Below are positions 10,455 through 22,900 of a DNA stretch of 64,000 bases, in pieces; positions within the stretch are counted from its first letter, which is position 1; each line of letters starts with the position of its first letter. A program made the translations under genes and the position numbers. This stretch comes from Serripes groenlandicus (lineage: Eukaryota > Mollusca > Bivalvia > Cardiida > Cardiidae), in assembly GCA_031761405.1 (NCBI GenBank), contig JASEVX010000017.1, forward strand, positions 11,667,200-11,731,199. Direction: 5' to 3'. The notes under the pieces were generated by a model. That model saw nothing but the letters and a program-made list of their open reading frames with translations. It ran no database searches and was not told where the DNA came from.

Positions 10455-13400
10455 CTGAAATATATCGTATACATTTAATTAACCCTTTCCCTCATAAAGA
10501 CACTTTCTGACGCCTCTGCAGCAGACAGCCTTTTGAAAGCATTGTGACAAAAGTAGAAATTGCTCAAAACAAGCAATTTCTCCTTTTGCCACAATATTTT
10601 CAACTCTTTTCAGTAATTATACCTACATTTTTAGAGCTTTTACATATTTTTGCCAACTTGTAGTTTTCAAAGTCATCTGCTGCAGATTTGTTGTATGAGG
10701 GAAAGGGTTAAACATTCTATACAATCAGAACACTCAGCAATCCCCATCCTTCAAATTGATTTATTTATATGGTGTATCTTCCCTGTTGCTATCTTACTTT
10801 TTTGTAGTTGCTGAGAAATAGCCCAGACAAAAGTTTCCTGTCATATTATATAGAAAGTAAAAGGGTTATAAGTCATTTAAAAACTAGAACTATCACTGAA
10901 GATGATAAATACCCCCTAAACAGCACCTTGACCTACACCATGACTTAATAAGTAAAAGGGCCATAATTCTGTAAAATATCATGCAATTGTAACCCCTTTA
11001 GGATATGCACATCTCCTCTTGGTATAGAAGCTTCATGTAAAATTTTATTGAATTCCATTCAGTGGTTTGTAAGAAATAGGCCGGACAAAATATGGCTTCC
11101 GACCGACCGACAGCCCGACACATGCAGTGACTCATATATACCCCCTCTTCTTCGAAGGGGGTATAATCATCGAACCAGAACATGGTGATAATAATATGCA
11201 CCTCTTCTCTTTTAAGTGAACCTTTCCATAAAGTTGCATTGAATTCAAGTACGTAATTGCTGAGAAATAGCACAGGAAATTGCAACAAGAGCACCATGTA
11301 CGGCACAGATGCTCGACTGATAGAAAACAGAAAAAAAGCGGAGCTGAACAAAAAACCTTAACCAGACAATAGCTCTTGTTTTTTCAAAAGTCGAGCTAAA
11401 AAGGAATTTTCCTGATGATATTATATAGAATTTAAAAGGCTAATAAATCTGTGAAACAAGAGCTGTCTGTAATACAGTGCTCTTGACTATTCCACCGCTT
11501 TTAATGTACTGAGATATTGACTCTAATGTAGTTGCTACAAAACACAATTCTATTTTTATTTTTTTAGATTTTCCATATTTTTGCCTAGATGTTTTCAAAG
11601 TCGTCTGCATCAGAGTTGTTGTATATGGTAGAGGATTCAGACATGATGATAAATATTTATATGAAATAATCCTTGATTATTAATACATGTTTAATTCTTT
11701 TTCCACATATAGACGCTTTCTGACGCCTCTGCAGCAGAAGACTTTTGAAAACATTGTGACAAATATGCAAATTGTGCTCAAAACAAGCAATTTCATCTTT
11801 TGCCACACTGTTTTCAACTCTTTTATATGATTTAGCTATCAATTATGGACATTTTTCACACTTGTAACAATATGTTTTCAAAGTTGTCTGCTGCAGATAG
11901 TTTGTATTTATAAAAGGGTTAAGTTATTCTAAAAAAGTTCTTACATCAAATAGTTTAACATGGTAGCAGTATATATCAGCTGGTAACAAATTTTCCATCA
12001 CAAAATTTCGGCCATTCTTACTGATCTCCCTAACCTGAAAATATGAAGCACAGAATATATTAACTTGTCTCAATATATTATTGATTGATTGGGACTTAAC
12101 ACCGTTTTCAACAATTTTTCAGTCATATCTCGGCAGCCAGTTTACCTACTCAAGTGTTTCCTAGCGTTCTCACAACAGTTCTTCACATAACATACTTTCC
12201 AAGCAACTGGCTGCTTTTCCACATAGACTGTTAGCCAATTGGTGAAAGACGAATGACGCTTGTCACAGTGACTTTTGTCAAAAGTTGGATAGAATGTTTG
12301 CCGAACTGGGATTCAAACTCACAACCTCTGGATTGTCGTTCAAAGTCGTCTGCTGCAGATTTGTTGTATGTGGGAAAGGGTTAAACTCTATGTTGTGGGG
12401 ACTCAAAATAATCGTCTCACTGAGATGATTCTTTTGAGTACCCCCAGCATAGGGTTTAGTTGAGTCATAAGAGAGATATGTATGGGAAAAGACCTGTTTA
12501 CTCCCCTTATCTAGTCCTCTATTGTAACACATTGTGTAGGTCATTTATTGTTATGCTACATTCAACAAATCTGCATCAGACGCCTTTGAACGACAATCCA
12601 GAGGTTGTGAGTTTGAATCCCAGTTCGGCAAACATTCTATCCAACTTTTGACAAAAGTCACTGTGACAAGCGAAAAAAATAGAGGTGTGTGAAGTTCGTA
12701 GCTCAACCAAACAAGAGCACCGCGTACGGCACAGAAGCTCGACTGATAGGGAGAAAAAACAAGAGGGCCAAGATGGCCCTAAATCGATCACCTAATTAAT
12801 AGTAAATTAGTAGCAAATATTTAACTGCAAATATCTGGAAATTTTTATCAGGGAGTGCAAATGAAACTGAAAGGAGTGGACACTTCTCAAGAAACAGCTT
12901 ATCAGTAAAGGCCATTTATATCTTGAAATCTAACAAGAACTTTAATAAGAATGGAATTATAAAGTTTTTGTCATTTTGCACCTTTCCTGATGCCGCCTTG
13001 CTGCCCTTTTTTTCAACGAAATCAATATGGCTTCAACAGTTTATTTAGAGGGTCACTTAAGAAACATTTCTACCAAATTATCTTGCAATCGCACAAGTAG
13101 ATTATGTAGAAAAAGGATTTTAAAATTTGGGTATTTTTCTCACTTTCTGATGCCGCAGCAACCAAAGTTCTCAATGGAATTTAAATCTTTGAACAATTTT
13201 GAAAGAGGACCACCAAAGGAACATTCTTGTGATATTTTGTGGAAATTGGTCTATTGGAATGGTAGGAGTTGGTTGTCATTTGTAGCTAAAAGTTCAATTT
13301 ACCCTTTTTGTGATGACGCCTGGTTGATATGATTGTGTAACCAATCAAAACGGCTTAAACAAATTAAAAAGAGGATCATTACAGTAAGATTCGTATTATA

Positions 13401-16400
13401 TTTTCTTAAAATCAGACAAACACTTTCATAAAAATGGAATTTTCAAATTTTGTCAATTTGCCCCTTTTCTGATGCCGCCTGACTGCCATGTTTTTCGACC
13501 AATCAGTATGGCTTGAACAATTTTAATAGAGGGTCACCCAAGGAACATTTCTACCAAATTATATTTGAATCTGACAGGCAGATTCGGAGGAGAAGATTTT
13601 TAAAGTTTGGACATTTTGTCCCCTTTCTGATGCCGCAGCAACCAAAGTTCTCATTGGAATTTTAATCTTTGAACAATTTTGAAAGAGGACCACCAAAGGA
13701 ACATTCCTGTGATGTTTTGTGGTAATTGGTCTATTGGAATGGTAGGAGATGGTTGTCATTTGTAGCTAAAAGTTCAATTTACCCCTTTTGTGATGACGCC
13801 TGGTTGCTATGATTGTGTAAACAATCAAAACGGCTTAAAGAAATTAAAAAGAGGATCATTACAGTAAGATTCATATTATATTTTCTTTAAATCAGACAAG
13901 CATTTGCATAAAAATGGAATTTTCAAATTTTGTCATTTTGCCCCTTTTTTGATGCCGCCTGACTGCCATGTTTTTCGACCAATCAGTATGGCTTGAACAA
14001 TTTTTATAGAGGGTCACCCAATGAACATTTCTACCAAATTATATTTGAATCTGACAGGCAGATTCGGAGGAGAAGATTTTTAAAGTTTGGACCTTTTGCC
14101 CCCTTTCTGATGCCGCAGCAACCAAAGTTCTCAATGGAATTTAAATCTTTGAACAACTTTGAAAGAGGCCAACCAGAGGAACAGTCCTGTGATGTTTCAC
14201 GGAAATTGTCCTTGGAGTTTGGGAGGAGATGATGTTTAAAGCTAAAAGTTAACGCCGGACGGACGGACGACGGACGACGGACAAAAAGTGATAGGAATAG
14301 CTCACCTGAGCCTTCGGCTCTGGTGATCTAAAAAAGAGCTAAACAAAAAACCATAACCGGATGACCACGCCACCGCCGACGACGCCAGGGTCATGACAAT
14401 AGCTCTCGTTTTTTCAAAAGTCGAGCTAAAATGTAGTTGGCTGACCTGGGTCTTAGATAGTAGCTCAACCACTTAGAAAACATTGCAAATTGGTTGATCT
14501 GGGTTGTAGATCATAGCTCAACCACTTAGAAAACATTGCAAATTGGTTGATCTGGGTCGTAGATCGTAGCTCAACCACTTAAAAAACATTGCGAATTGGC
14601 TGACCTGGGTCGTAGATCGTAGCTCAACCACTAGAAAAACATTGCGAATTGGCTGATCTGGGTCGTAGATTGTAGCTCAATCAATGAAAAAACATTGCAA
14701 ATTGGTTCATCTGGGTCGTAGATCGTAGCTCAACCACTTGAAAAACATTGCGAATTGGCTGATCTGGGTCGTAGATCATAGCTCAACCAATGAAAAAACA
14801 TTGTGATTTGGCTGACCTGGGTCGTAGATCGTATCTCAACCACTAGAAAAACATTGCGAATTGGCTGACCTGGGTCGTAGATCAACCACTTAGAAAACAT
14901 TGCGTATTGGTTGATCTGGGTCGTAGATCGTAGCTCAACCAATAGAAATACATTGTTTTGGCTGACCTGGGTAGTAGATCGTAGCTCAACCACTAGAAAA
15001 AACATTGCAAATTGGTTGATCTGGATCGTAGATCGTAGCTCAACCACGTAAAAAACATTGCGAATTGGCTGACCTGGGTCGTAGCTCAACCACTAGAAAA
15101 AACATTGCAAATTTGTTGATCTTGGTCGTAGATCGTAGAACATTTCGATAATTTGACCTCTCGATAACTCAATTTTTTTTTAACTCAAACTTTTCGATAA
15201 TTCAACCTCTCGATAATTTTTAAATCAAACTTTTTGATAATTCGACCTCTTGGTAATTCAACCTCTCCATAACTCAAACTTTTCGATAAATCGACCTCTC
15301 GATAATTCAACTTCTCAATAACTCGAATTATTTTTAACTCAAACTTTTTGATAATTCGACCTCTTGATAATTCGACCTCTACATAACTCAGAACTTTTCG
15401 ATAACATTTCAATAATTCGACTTCTCGATAACTCGAATTTGTTTTAAGTCGAACTTTTCGATAATTCGACCTCTCGATAATTCGACTTCTCGATAACTCG
15501 GAACTTTTTTTATAACTCAAAACTTTTCGATAATTCGACCTCTCGATAATAGTTTATTAAGTAGTACATGTTAGGACCTATTTTTTGACAGCGAAAAAAC
15601 TATTTCTTTTTGTGTTTCATTATGTGATAATGTTTTATCAAACTCATCCAAGAAATGTGTTATTAAGAGGCTCGCTTAATAACAAATTTCTTAAACTTGT
15701 TTAATAAAACTTTATATGAATTGACAACTCATGTCAGATTCTATATATATCAGAGGACAGATAAGGAGGAGTAAAATGGTCTTTTTCCATCAATATCTTT
15801 CTTAGGACAAAATATAACCCTATGTTGTGGGTACTCAAAATATGATTCTTTTGTGTACCCACAAAATAGGGTTTGATGGTCAAATATGGATTTGGGGATG
15901 TGAAATACTCTTCTTATCTACAACTATGTTTATTAGCAAATATAAATGCTTAAATTAACAATAGTGCTGCGGAGCAAACGCCAACGCTTAGGGGCAGTTT
16001 TGAATATTTATTAAAGCCCTAGTTAGGTGACTTGGTATAGACATGTTTATGGTTCCTAGGAACATGTTTACCAAGTTTCATTTAAAATGTTGAGCGGTTT
16101 TTTATTTATGAGGTAAGGTTAAAGTTTTGTGACGACACAGACAGCAATGCAAAGGGTATCACAATTTGTTTCTTCGAAAAACAGACCAGCTAAAAAAAAC
16201 TTTATCACAAGATACGCAAGTCCTACTGTACCTTTTCATCATTCTTGCTGGCCCATTCTATTTTCTCTAGGAGATCGCTCAGGTCTCTTTTAAAAGGCAC
16301 ATAATGGACATAGGGTTCCAAATCTTTGTAGAAATGTTCGTAATAATGAGAGTCTTGTTTGAACACAACAGCGTCCCCCGCTATAAGATATGGAAACCTA

Positions 16401-19400
16401 TAGGCTGCTACCGTTCCATCTATGTTCAGCTGATATTTGTACTGCAAAAATAGTAAATGATTATACCACAGAGCTCTAGATAGGGGGCGTTTTGCATGTT
16501 CTAAAATCCTTATTTGACCCACTAACCCTATGTTGTGGGTACTCAAAAGAATCGTCTCAGTGAGACGATTCTTTCGAGTACCCACAACATAGGGTTTGCT
16601 ATAATAATAAAAGAGAAATTGTTGGAAAAGAGCTGAATACCCCTCCTTATCTGGAACTCTGATTATATCTTTCCAACATACAACAAATCTGCAGTAGAAG
16701 ACTTTGAAAACATCTAGGAATTACTATGGAAAATCGCTATATTATTAAATGAAAATATTATTTTTGAATGGAGTTGAAGATGCATCTATATGTGGGAAAG
16801 GGTTAAAGGAAAACAAAATCAAAATTGGTGTCTTGAAATGACAAGAATGAAGAATTATTGCATATTAGTTTTGGCATAAAAAAAAGTGTTTTGTTTGTTT
16901 GATGTTTAATGTTTAGTCCTAATATTACTAGGCGGGATAAAAATAGGTTCTTTGGCCTGAAGAAGGTTGGCCTTTGTGTCTTACTATTTGTAGTAAGTTA
17001 TTTTTAAAAAGGGCTTTATAAAAAATAGGCAGATAGTATAAGTCTGCATAATTACCATTCATAATTTCATCATTTAACCCTTTCCCTCATAAAGAAGCTT
17101 TCTTACGCCTCTGCAGCAGGCGACTTTTTGAAACAAAAGTGACAAAAGAACAAATTTCCCTAACCCTTACCCTAGGTTTTCAACCGTTTTCAATAATGAT
17201 ACCTTCATTTATAGGGATTTTCCATGTTTTTGCCTAGATGTTTTCAATGTCGTCTGCTGCAGATTTGATGTATGTGGGAAAGGGTTAAAAAATGTGGGTT
17301 GTTATATAATATTATTGTCCAGCAACAAAACCAATCATTGTGTTGACAAGGAGACAATTATTTGTAAATAAAACTATTTATTGCCTTGAAATTGATATAT
17401 TAACTCTTTCCCTCATATAGACGCTTTCTGACGCCTCTGCAGCAGACAGCTTTTTGAAAACATAGTGACCAAACAAGAAATTGCTCAAAACGAGCAATTT
17501 CTCCTTTTGCCACAATGTTTTCCACTTTTAGTCATAGGTTATCCATTCAGTTAAAGAGATTTTCCATTTTTTGACAAAATATGTTCAAAGTCGTCTGCTG
17601 CAGAATTGTTGTATGAGGGAAAGGCATGTTGACCACATCTGATGCAGATGACTTCTTCAAACATGGAGGGAAAGGAAGAAAACAGCTCATGATGACCAAT
17701 TTCCCCTTCTGCCACAATGTTTCAAACAGTACTCATTAATTTTATTTTAATTTAAAGAGTGTTTTCTATATTTGTGCTTAGATGTTTTTAAACTCGTCTG
17801 TTGTATTCATGAATTGCCGAGCCCCTGTAGCTCAGTCGGTAACGACACGGGCTGTCAATCCAGGGGTTGTGAGTTTGAATCCAAGCTCGGCCAACTTTTT
17901 TTCGGACATTTGAGAAAAGTCAATGCGACATGCGTCATTCGTCTTCCACCAATGGGCTAAGTCTATGTGGAAAAGCAGCCAGTTGCTTGGGAAGATTGTT
18001 GATATAACTGAGAAATTGAAAAAAACGGCATTAAACCCCAATCAATCAATTGTATTTATGAAAGGGTTATGACTTGAAGCTAAAGAGAGATAAGTGGAAC
18101 AAGATCAAACATAATGAGATACAGATACCTCAAATGAATGTTTTTTTGGTAATAAATCATGTACTGATAGATTACCAAAGAGGGTGGAGCTTTAATATTT
18201 ATTAACCCTTTCCCTCATATAGACGCTTTCTGACGCCTCTGCAGCAGACGGATTTTTGAAAACATAGTGACAAAAGAAGAAATTGCACAAAACGTGTAAT
18301 TTCTCCTTTTGCCACAATGTTTTCCACTTTTTGTCATAGGTTATCCATTCAATTATGGAGATTTTCTATGTTTTGACAAAATATGTTCAAAGGCGTCTGC
18401 TGCAGAATTGTCGTATGAGGGAAAGGGTTAAGGAATAGAGGTTTGCTATTATTGAATCTAGAAATAATGAATATGTCATTAAATATACAGACCTTCACTA
18501 TCATGATGATGTGTCCCCTGCAGTTTATGGGGATCATAAAATACAATGTTACACCCATTAAGAACACATATATTGTGATTTATTATGGATGCAGTAAGGG
18601 TAGTAAAACCACGGACATTATGATACATCACTATTTGATCCGTTTAATTCGAATTGACTGATTTATATAAATTTTTGGATCGGTCAAGACTCAAGGGTTA
18701 ATTTTGAAATAACTTAATAATCTTTTTACATGATGGCCTTATATCCCTCAACTAATTTAACCCTTTCCCTCATACGGCAATTCTGCAGCAGACGACTTTG
18801 AACGTATTTTGTCAAAACATAGAAAATCTCCATAATTGAATGGATAACCTATGACAAAAAGTGGAAAACATTGTGGCAAAAGGAGAAATTGCACATTTTG
18901 TGCAATATCTTCTTTTGTCACTATGTTTTCAAAAAGCTGTCTGCTGCAGAGGCGTCAGAAACGTCTATATGAGGGAAAGGGTTAATAGAACTTCAATAGT
19001 TTTCAATGATTTTTTTATTTTATGCTCTACGACAATTTTTTTAGGTTATACATGTATCCCATTCATGGTAAGTTACCAGTCCTACTGGTCCATTTAGCCC
19101 GACACCAGCCAGTCAATCATAATACTAACCCTGCAACCCTGAGTGCCAAGGAGGAAAGCCGTTACTTCCATTGTTAAAGTTCGATACCCGGTTGCGGCGA
19201 CATTCTTTCGGGTGATGTTTTCCATTGCCTCTCACCTCTGATCTATGTGAGAAAGTAGTCAGTGGCTTCGAAAGAATGTTGTGTAAGTACTGGTGTGGGA
19301 AAGCCAGGAAAACATGGGTAGGTGCACTGACCGCCGTGATATGACCAAAGCTGTTGAAAGCGGCGTTAAACTCCAAACAAACAATCAAACAAAACTATTG

Positions 19401-19903
19401 TTAAAGTCTTTGGTCAGACCCGGCCGGGGATCGAACCTGTGACCTCCTTCACAGACACTTTACCACTACACCACTGACTTGGTCGATATTTTTAGGTCTT
19501 TACATATATGGAAAACGAAACAAGGATTAAATATACATACAAAAATACTGAGACAAATTAGTTACCTTAAAGAAATCATAGAAAGAAATGTGGTCCATAA
19601 GCTCCCCATATTTTTCTGGCTCATGTTTGAAGAAGAACATACGAGTCATTTTTGCGTCAACCAATTCTGTGTTTTTTCTGGACATCATAACTAGATCGAG
19701 TCTCTCTTGTCTGCTGTCCCGACCCCTCCAGAACCCTATTTCAGTCTTATTGTCCCAGGGTATTGGGCTGTTACCCATGACAGAGAATACATCTAATGAT
19801 TGCCTGAAAGATATGAACACAAGTATTGTATATTTGTATATTATTATTATTATTATTATTATTTATTATTATTAGCCTGAAAGATATGAACACAAGTATT
19901 GTA

Positions 19904-19946
<43 letters not shown>

Positions 19947-22900
19947 TATTATTATTATTAGTCACAAAATTTAAATTGAAATACACATTTCCCGCAACCA
20001 CTTTACCCTTTCCCTCATACGACGATTCTGAAGCAGACGACTTTGAACGTATTTTGTCAGATGGATAACCTATGACTAAAAGTGGAAAACATTGTGACAA
20101 AAGGAGAAATTGCACGTTCTGTGCAATTTCTTCTTTTGTCACTATGTTTTCAAAACGCCGTCTGCTTTAACCCTTTCCCTTATACGACAATTCTGCAGCA
20201 GATGACTTTGTCAAAACATAGAAAATCTCCATAATTGAATGGATAACCTATGACAAAAAGTGGAAAACATTGTGGCAAAAGGAGAAATTGCACGTTTTGT
20301 GCAATTTCTTCTTTTGTCACTATGTTTTCAAATAGCCGTCTGCTGCAGAGGCGTCAGAAAGCGTCTATATGAGGGAAAGGGTTAAGACACATTTTAATGC
20401 ATCTGCAGCAGTAGACTTTTAAAAACATTGTGGCAAAAGGAGTATAAGCTCATAATGAGCATTTTTTTCCTTTTGCCACAATGTTTTCAACTTTATTCAA
20501 TAATTGTTCTTTCATTTAGCAAGAGTTTCCATATTTTTGACTAAAAGTTATCTGCTGCAGATGTCTCTCATGTGGGAAATGGTATAAAAAGACACAGGTT
20601 TAAAAAGCTTCTAGCAGTATTTTTGACTACCTGTTATCAGGGTCTTTCAAATAGTAGTACTATTTGAAAGACCCTGCTGTTATACATAAAATTTAAAAGC
20701 ATCAGGAATATTTTCACTTAAATGACCCAAATCATTTTTTGTAAAAAAAAAATTAAAAACTGAATAGATATTTTATTGAACTAAAACTTGGATATTTGAA
20801 AATATCAATGACTTGGGACACTCTGTGCTCGTTTAACCCTTTCCCTCATATAGAAGCTTTCTGACGCCTCTGCAGCAGACGGCTTTTTGAAAACATAGCG
20901 ACAAAAGAAGAAATTGCTCAAAACGAGCAATTTCTCCTTTTGCCACAATAATTTCCACTTTTTGTCATAGGTTATCCATTAAATTATAGAGATTTTCTTT
21001 TCTTTGACAAAATATGTTCAAAGTCGTCTGCTTCTGAATTGTCGTATGAGGGGAAGGGTTAATCAGAGGCATATAAATACAGAGGTGCAGTTCACAGCGA
21101 ATCTGCACTATATCAAGGGTTTGGCGACAAATTTGTCTTTGTTCTGCACATGCTCTGAAAAAATAACAAGCATCTGACAATCCTGATTACGGTCCTCAAT
21201 CAAAATACCATGGATAATTTTGCCGATACATTATATAAGTGAATAATAGAATGAAGACTGTTATATAAAAAATATTAGCCAAGTCTTATTTATCAGACAG
21301 ACAGACAGAACATTTTATCGTTGATGTATACAAAGTTCATTGTCTAAAAAACATACATATGCATACAATATACATGACAGGAAAATACAAACAAACATGA
21401 TTTATTTGGAATTTATAGGATGATTGAATTAAACATGAATTCAGCATGAGAGTGATATAAACATGAATTTAACATGAGAATGATATAAATGTTGTGAGGA
21501 TGAGCAATGTATAAATACGAGAGTGTTATTTGGAAGCAAAACACATTGAACAATTGTTCTTAAATTTAAATGGCGAAGTGGATAATGTACAACGGAAGAA
21601 TCAATCATGAAGTAAACAATGAGCGAAGTATGAATTAAAGATTGAATGAGTGTACGAATTAATGATAAATCAAGTTGCTGTTTTCGAAGAAGAAATCATG
21701 ATATGTCTTTATTTATAATTCATCGACAGTTAAATAAATGAAATGCAAGAAAAATATGCTATATATTTCATATAAGGCCCCCACCCCCCTGTAGATCTGT
21801 TATCTGATAAGAATATCACACGGAGAAAGCAAAATTGTCCATTCACCTTGTACCAAATAAAACTTTGAAGTCATCTATAGCACATTTACAAAACATAAAA
21901 ATTCTGAAAAGAAATTCCACTATAGCAATAGAGGAAATCGAAATCTGAAATTTCTATGTAATTTGAATAATAAAGGTATTTTGATGTTTGAATTTTTACA
22001 ATTTTGCCAAAATTAATTGACTGATATTTTTCCAATAGTTTGAGTTTTTACCCTTTCCCACATACAACAAATCTGCAGCAGACGACTTTGAAAACATACC
22101 CCTCATTTTCTGGAAAGTTGATTGATTGATTGATTGATTGATTGGAGTTTAACACTGTTTTTAACAATTTCTCAGTTATATCACGGCGGCCAGTTCATCT
22201 ACTCATGCATTTCCTGGTTTTCTCACACCAGTACTCCACACAACAATCTTCCCAAGCAACTGGCTGCTTTTCCACATAGACTTAGCCCATTGGTGGAAGA
22301 CGAATGACGCATGTCGCATTGACTTTTGTCAATCGTCGGAAAGAAAGTTGGCCGAGCGGGTATTCAAACTCACAATTTCTGGAAAGTAACTTTAAATGAA
22401 AGTACAATAATTGTATAGAGTTGGAAACATGGTGAAAAAAGGAGAATTTGCTCGATTTTATCAATTTATTCTTTTGTTGCCATGATTTCAACAAGCCGTC
22501 TGCTGCAGAGGCATCAGAAAGCGTCTATATGAGGGAAAGGGTTAAAACAAGAGGGAAAGTGTTTAATGCTAATGTTAGAATGGAAGATGCTTTAGAAAGT
22601 AACTAAGAACTTAATCCTCTTATCTATGCCCCTGTTTGTGTTGTTGACTGTATTTTAACCCTTTCCCACCTGCAGACACAATTTGATGCAATGATGAGCA
22701 ATTACCCCTTTGGCCACAATGTTTTCAACTTTATTTAACTCTTTCCCTCATATAGACGATTTCTGACGCCTCTGCAGCAGACGGCTTTTTGAAAACATAG
22801 TGACAAAAGAAGAAATTGCTCAAAACAAGCAATTTCTCCTTGTGACACAATGTTTTCCACTTTTAGTCATAGGTTATCCATTCAATTATATAGATTTTCT

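Noticed and set aside
13027..13332. 101 codon ORF, and a similar frame at 13993..14232
   Set aside because: They fall in the tandem monomers of element ii; the same residues recur because the DNA repeats, and no protein family is recognisable.
14730..15089. 119 codon ORF with a repeated peptide
   Set aside because: Translation of the ~53 bp minisatellite; copies vary in length without keeping the frame.
15185..15520. 111 codon ORF rich in R, E, L
   Set aside because: Translation of the CGATAATTCGACC satellite.
17821..17893. Possible tRNA gene
   Set aside because: Has A- and B-box-like motifs, but the arms do not pair as a tRNA and the sequence continues into a SINE body with target duplications.
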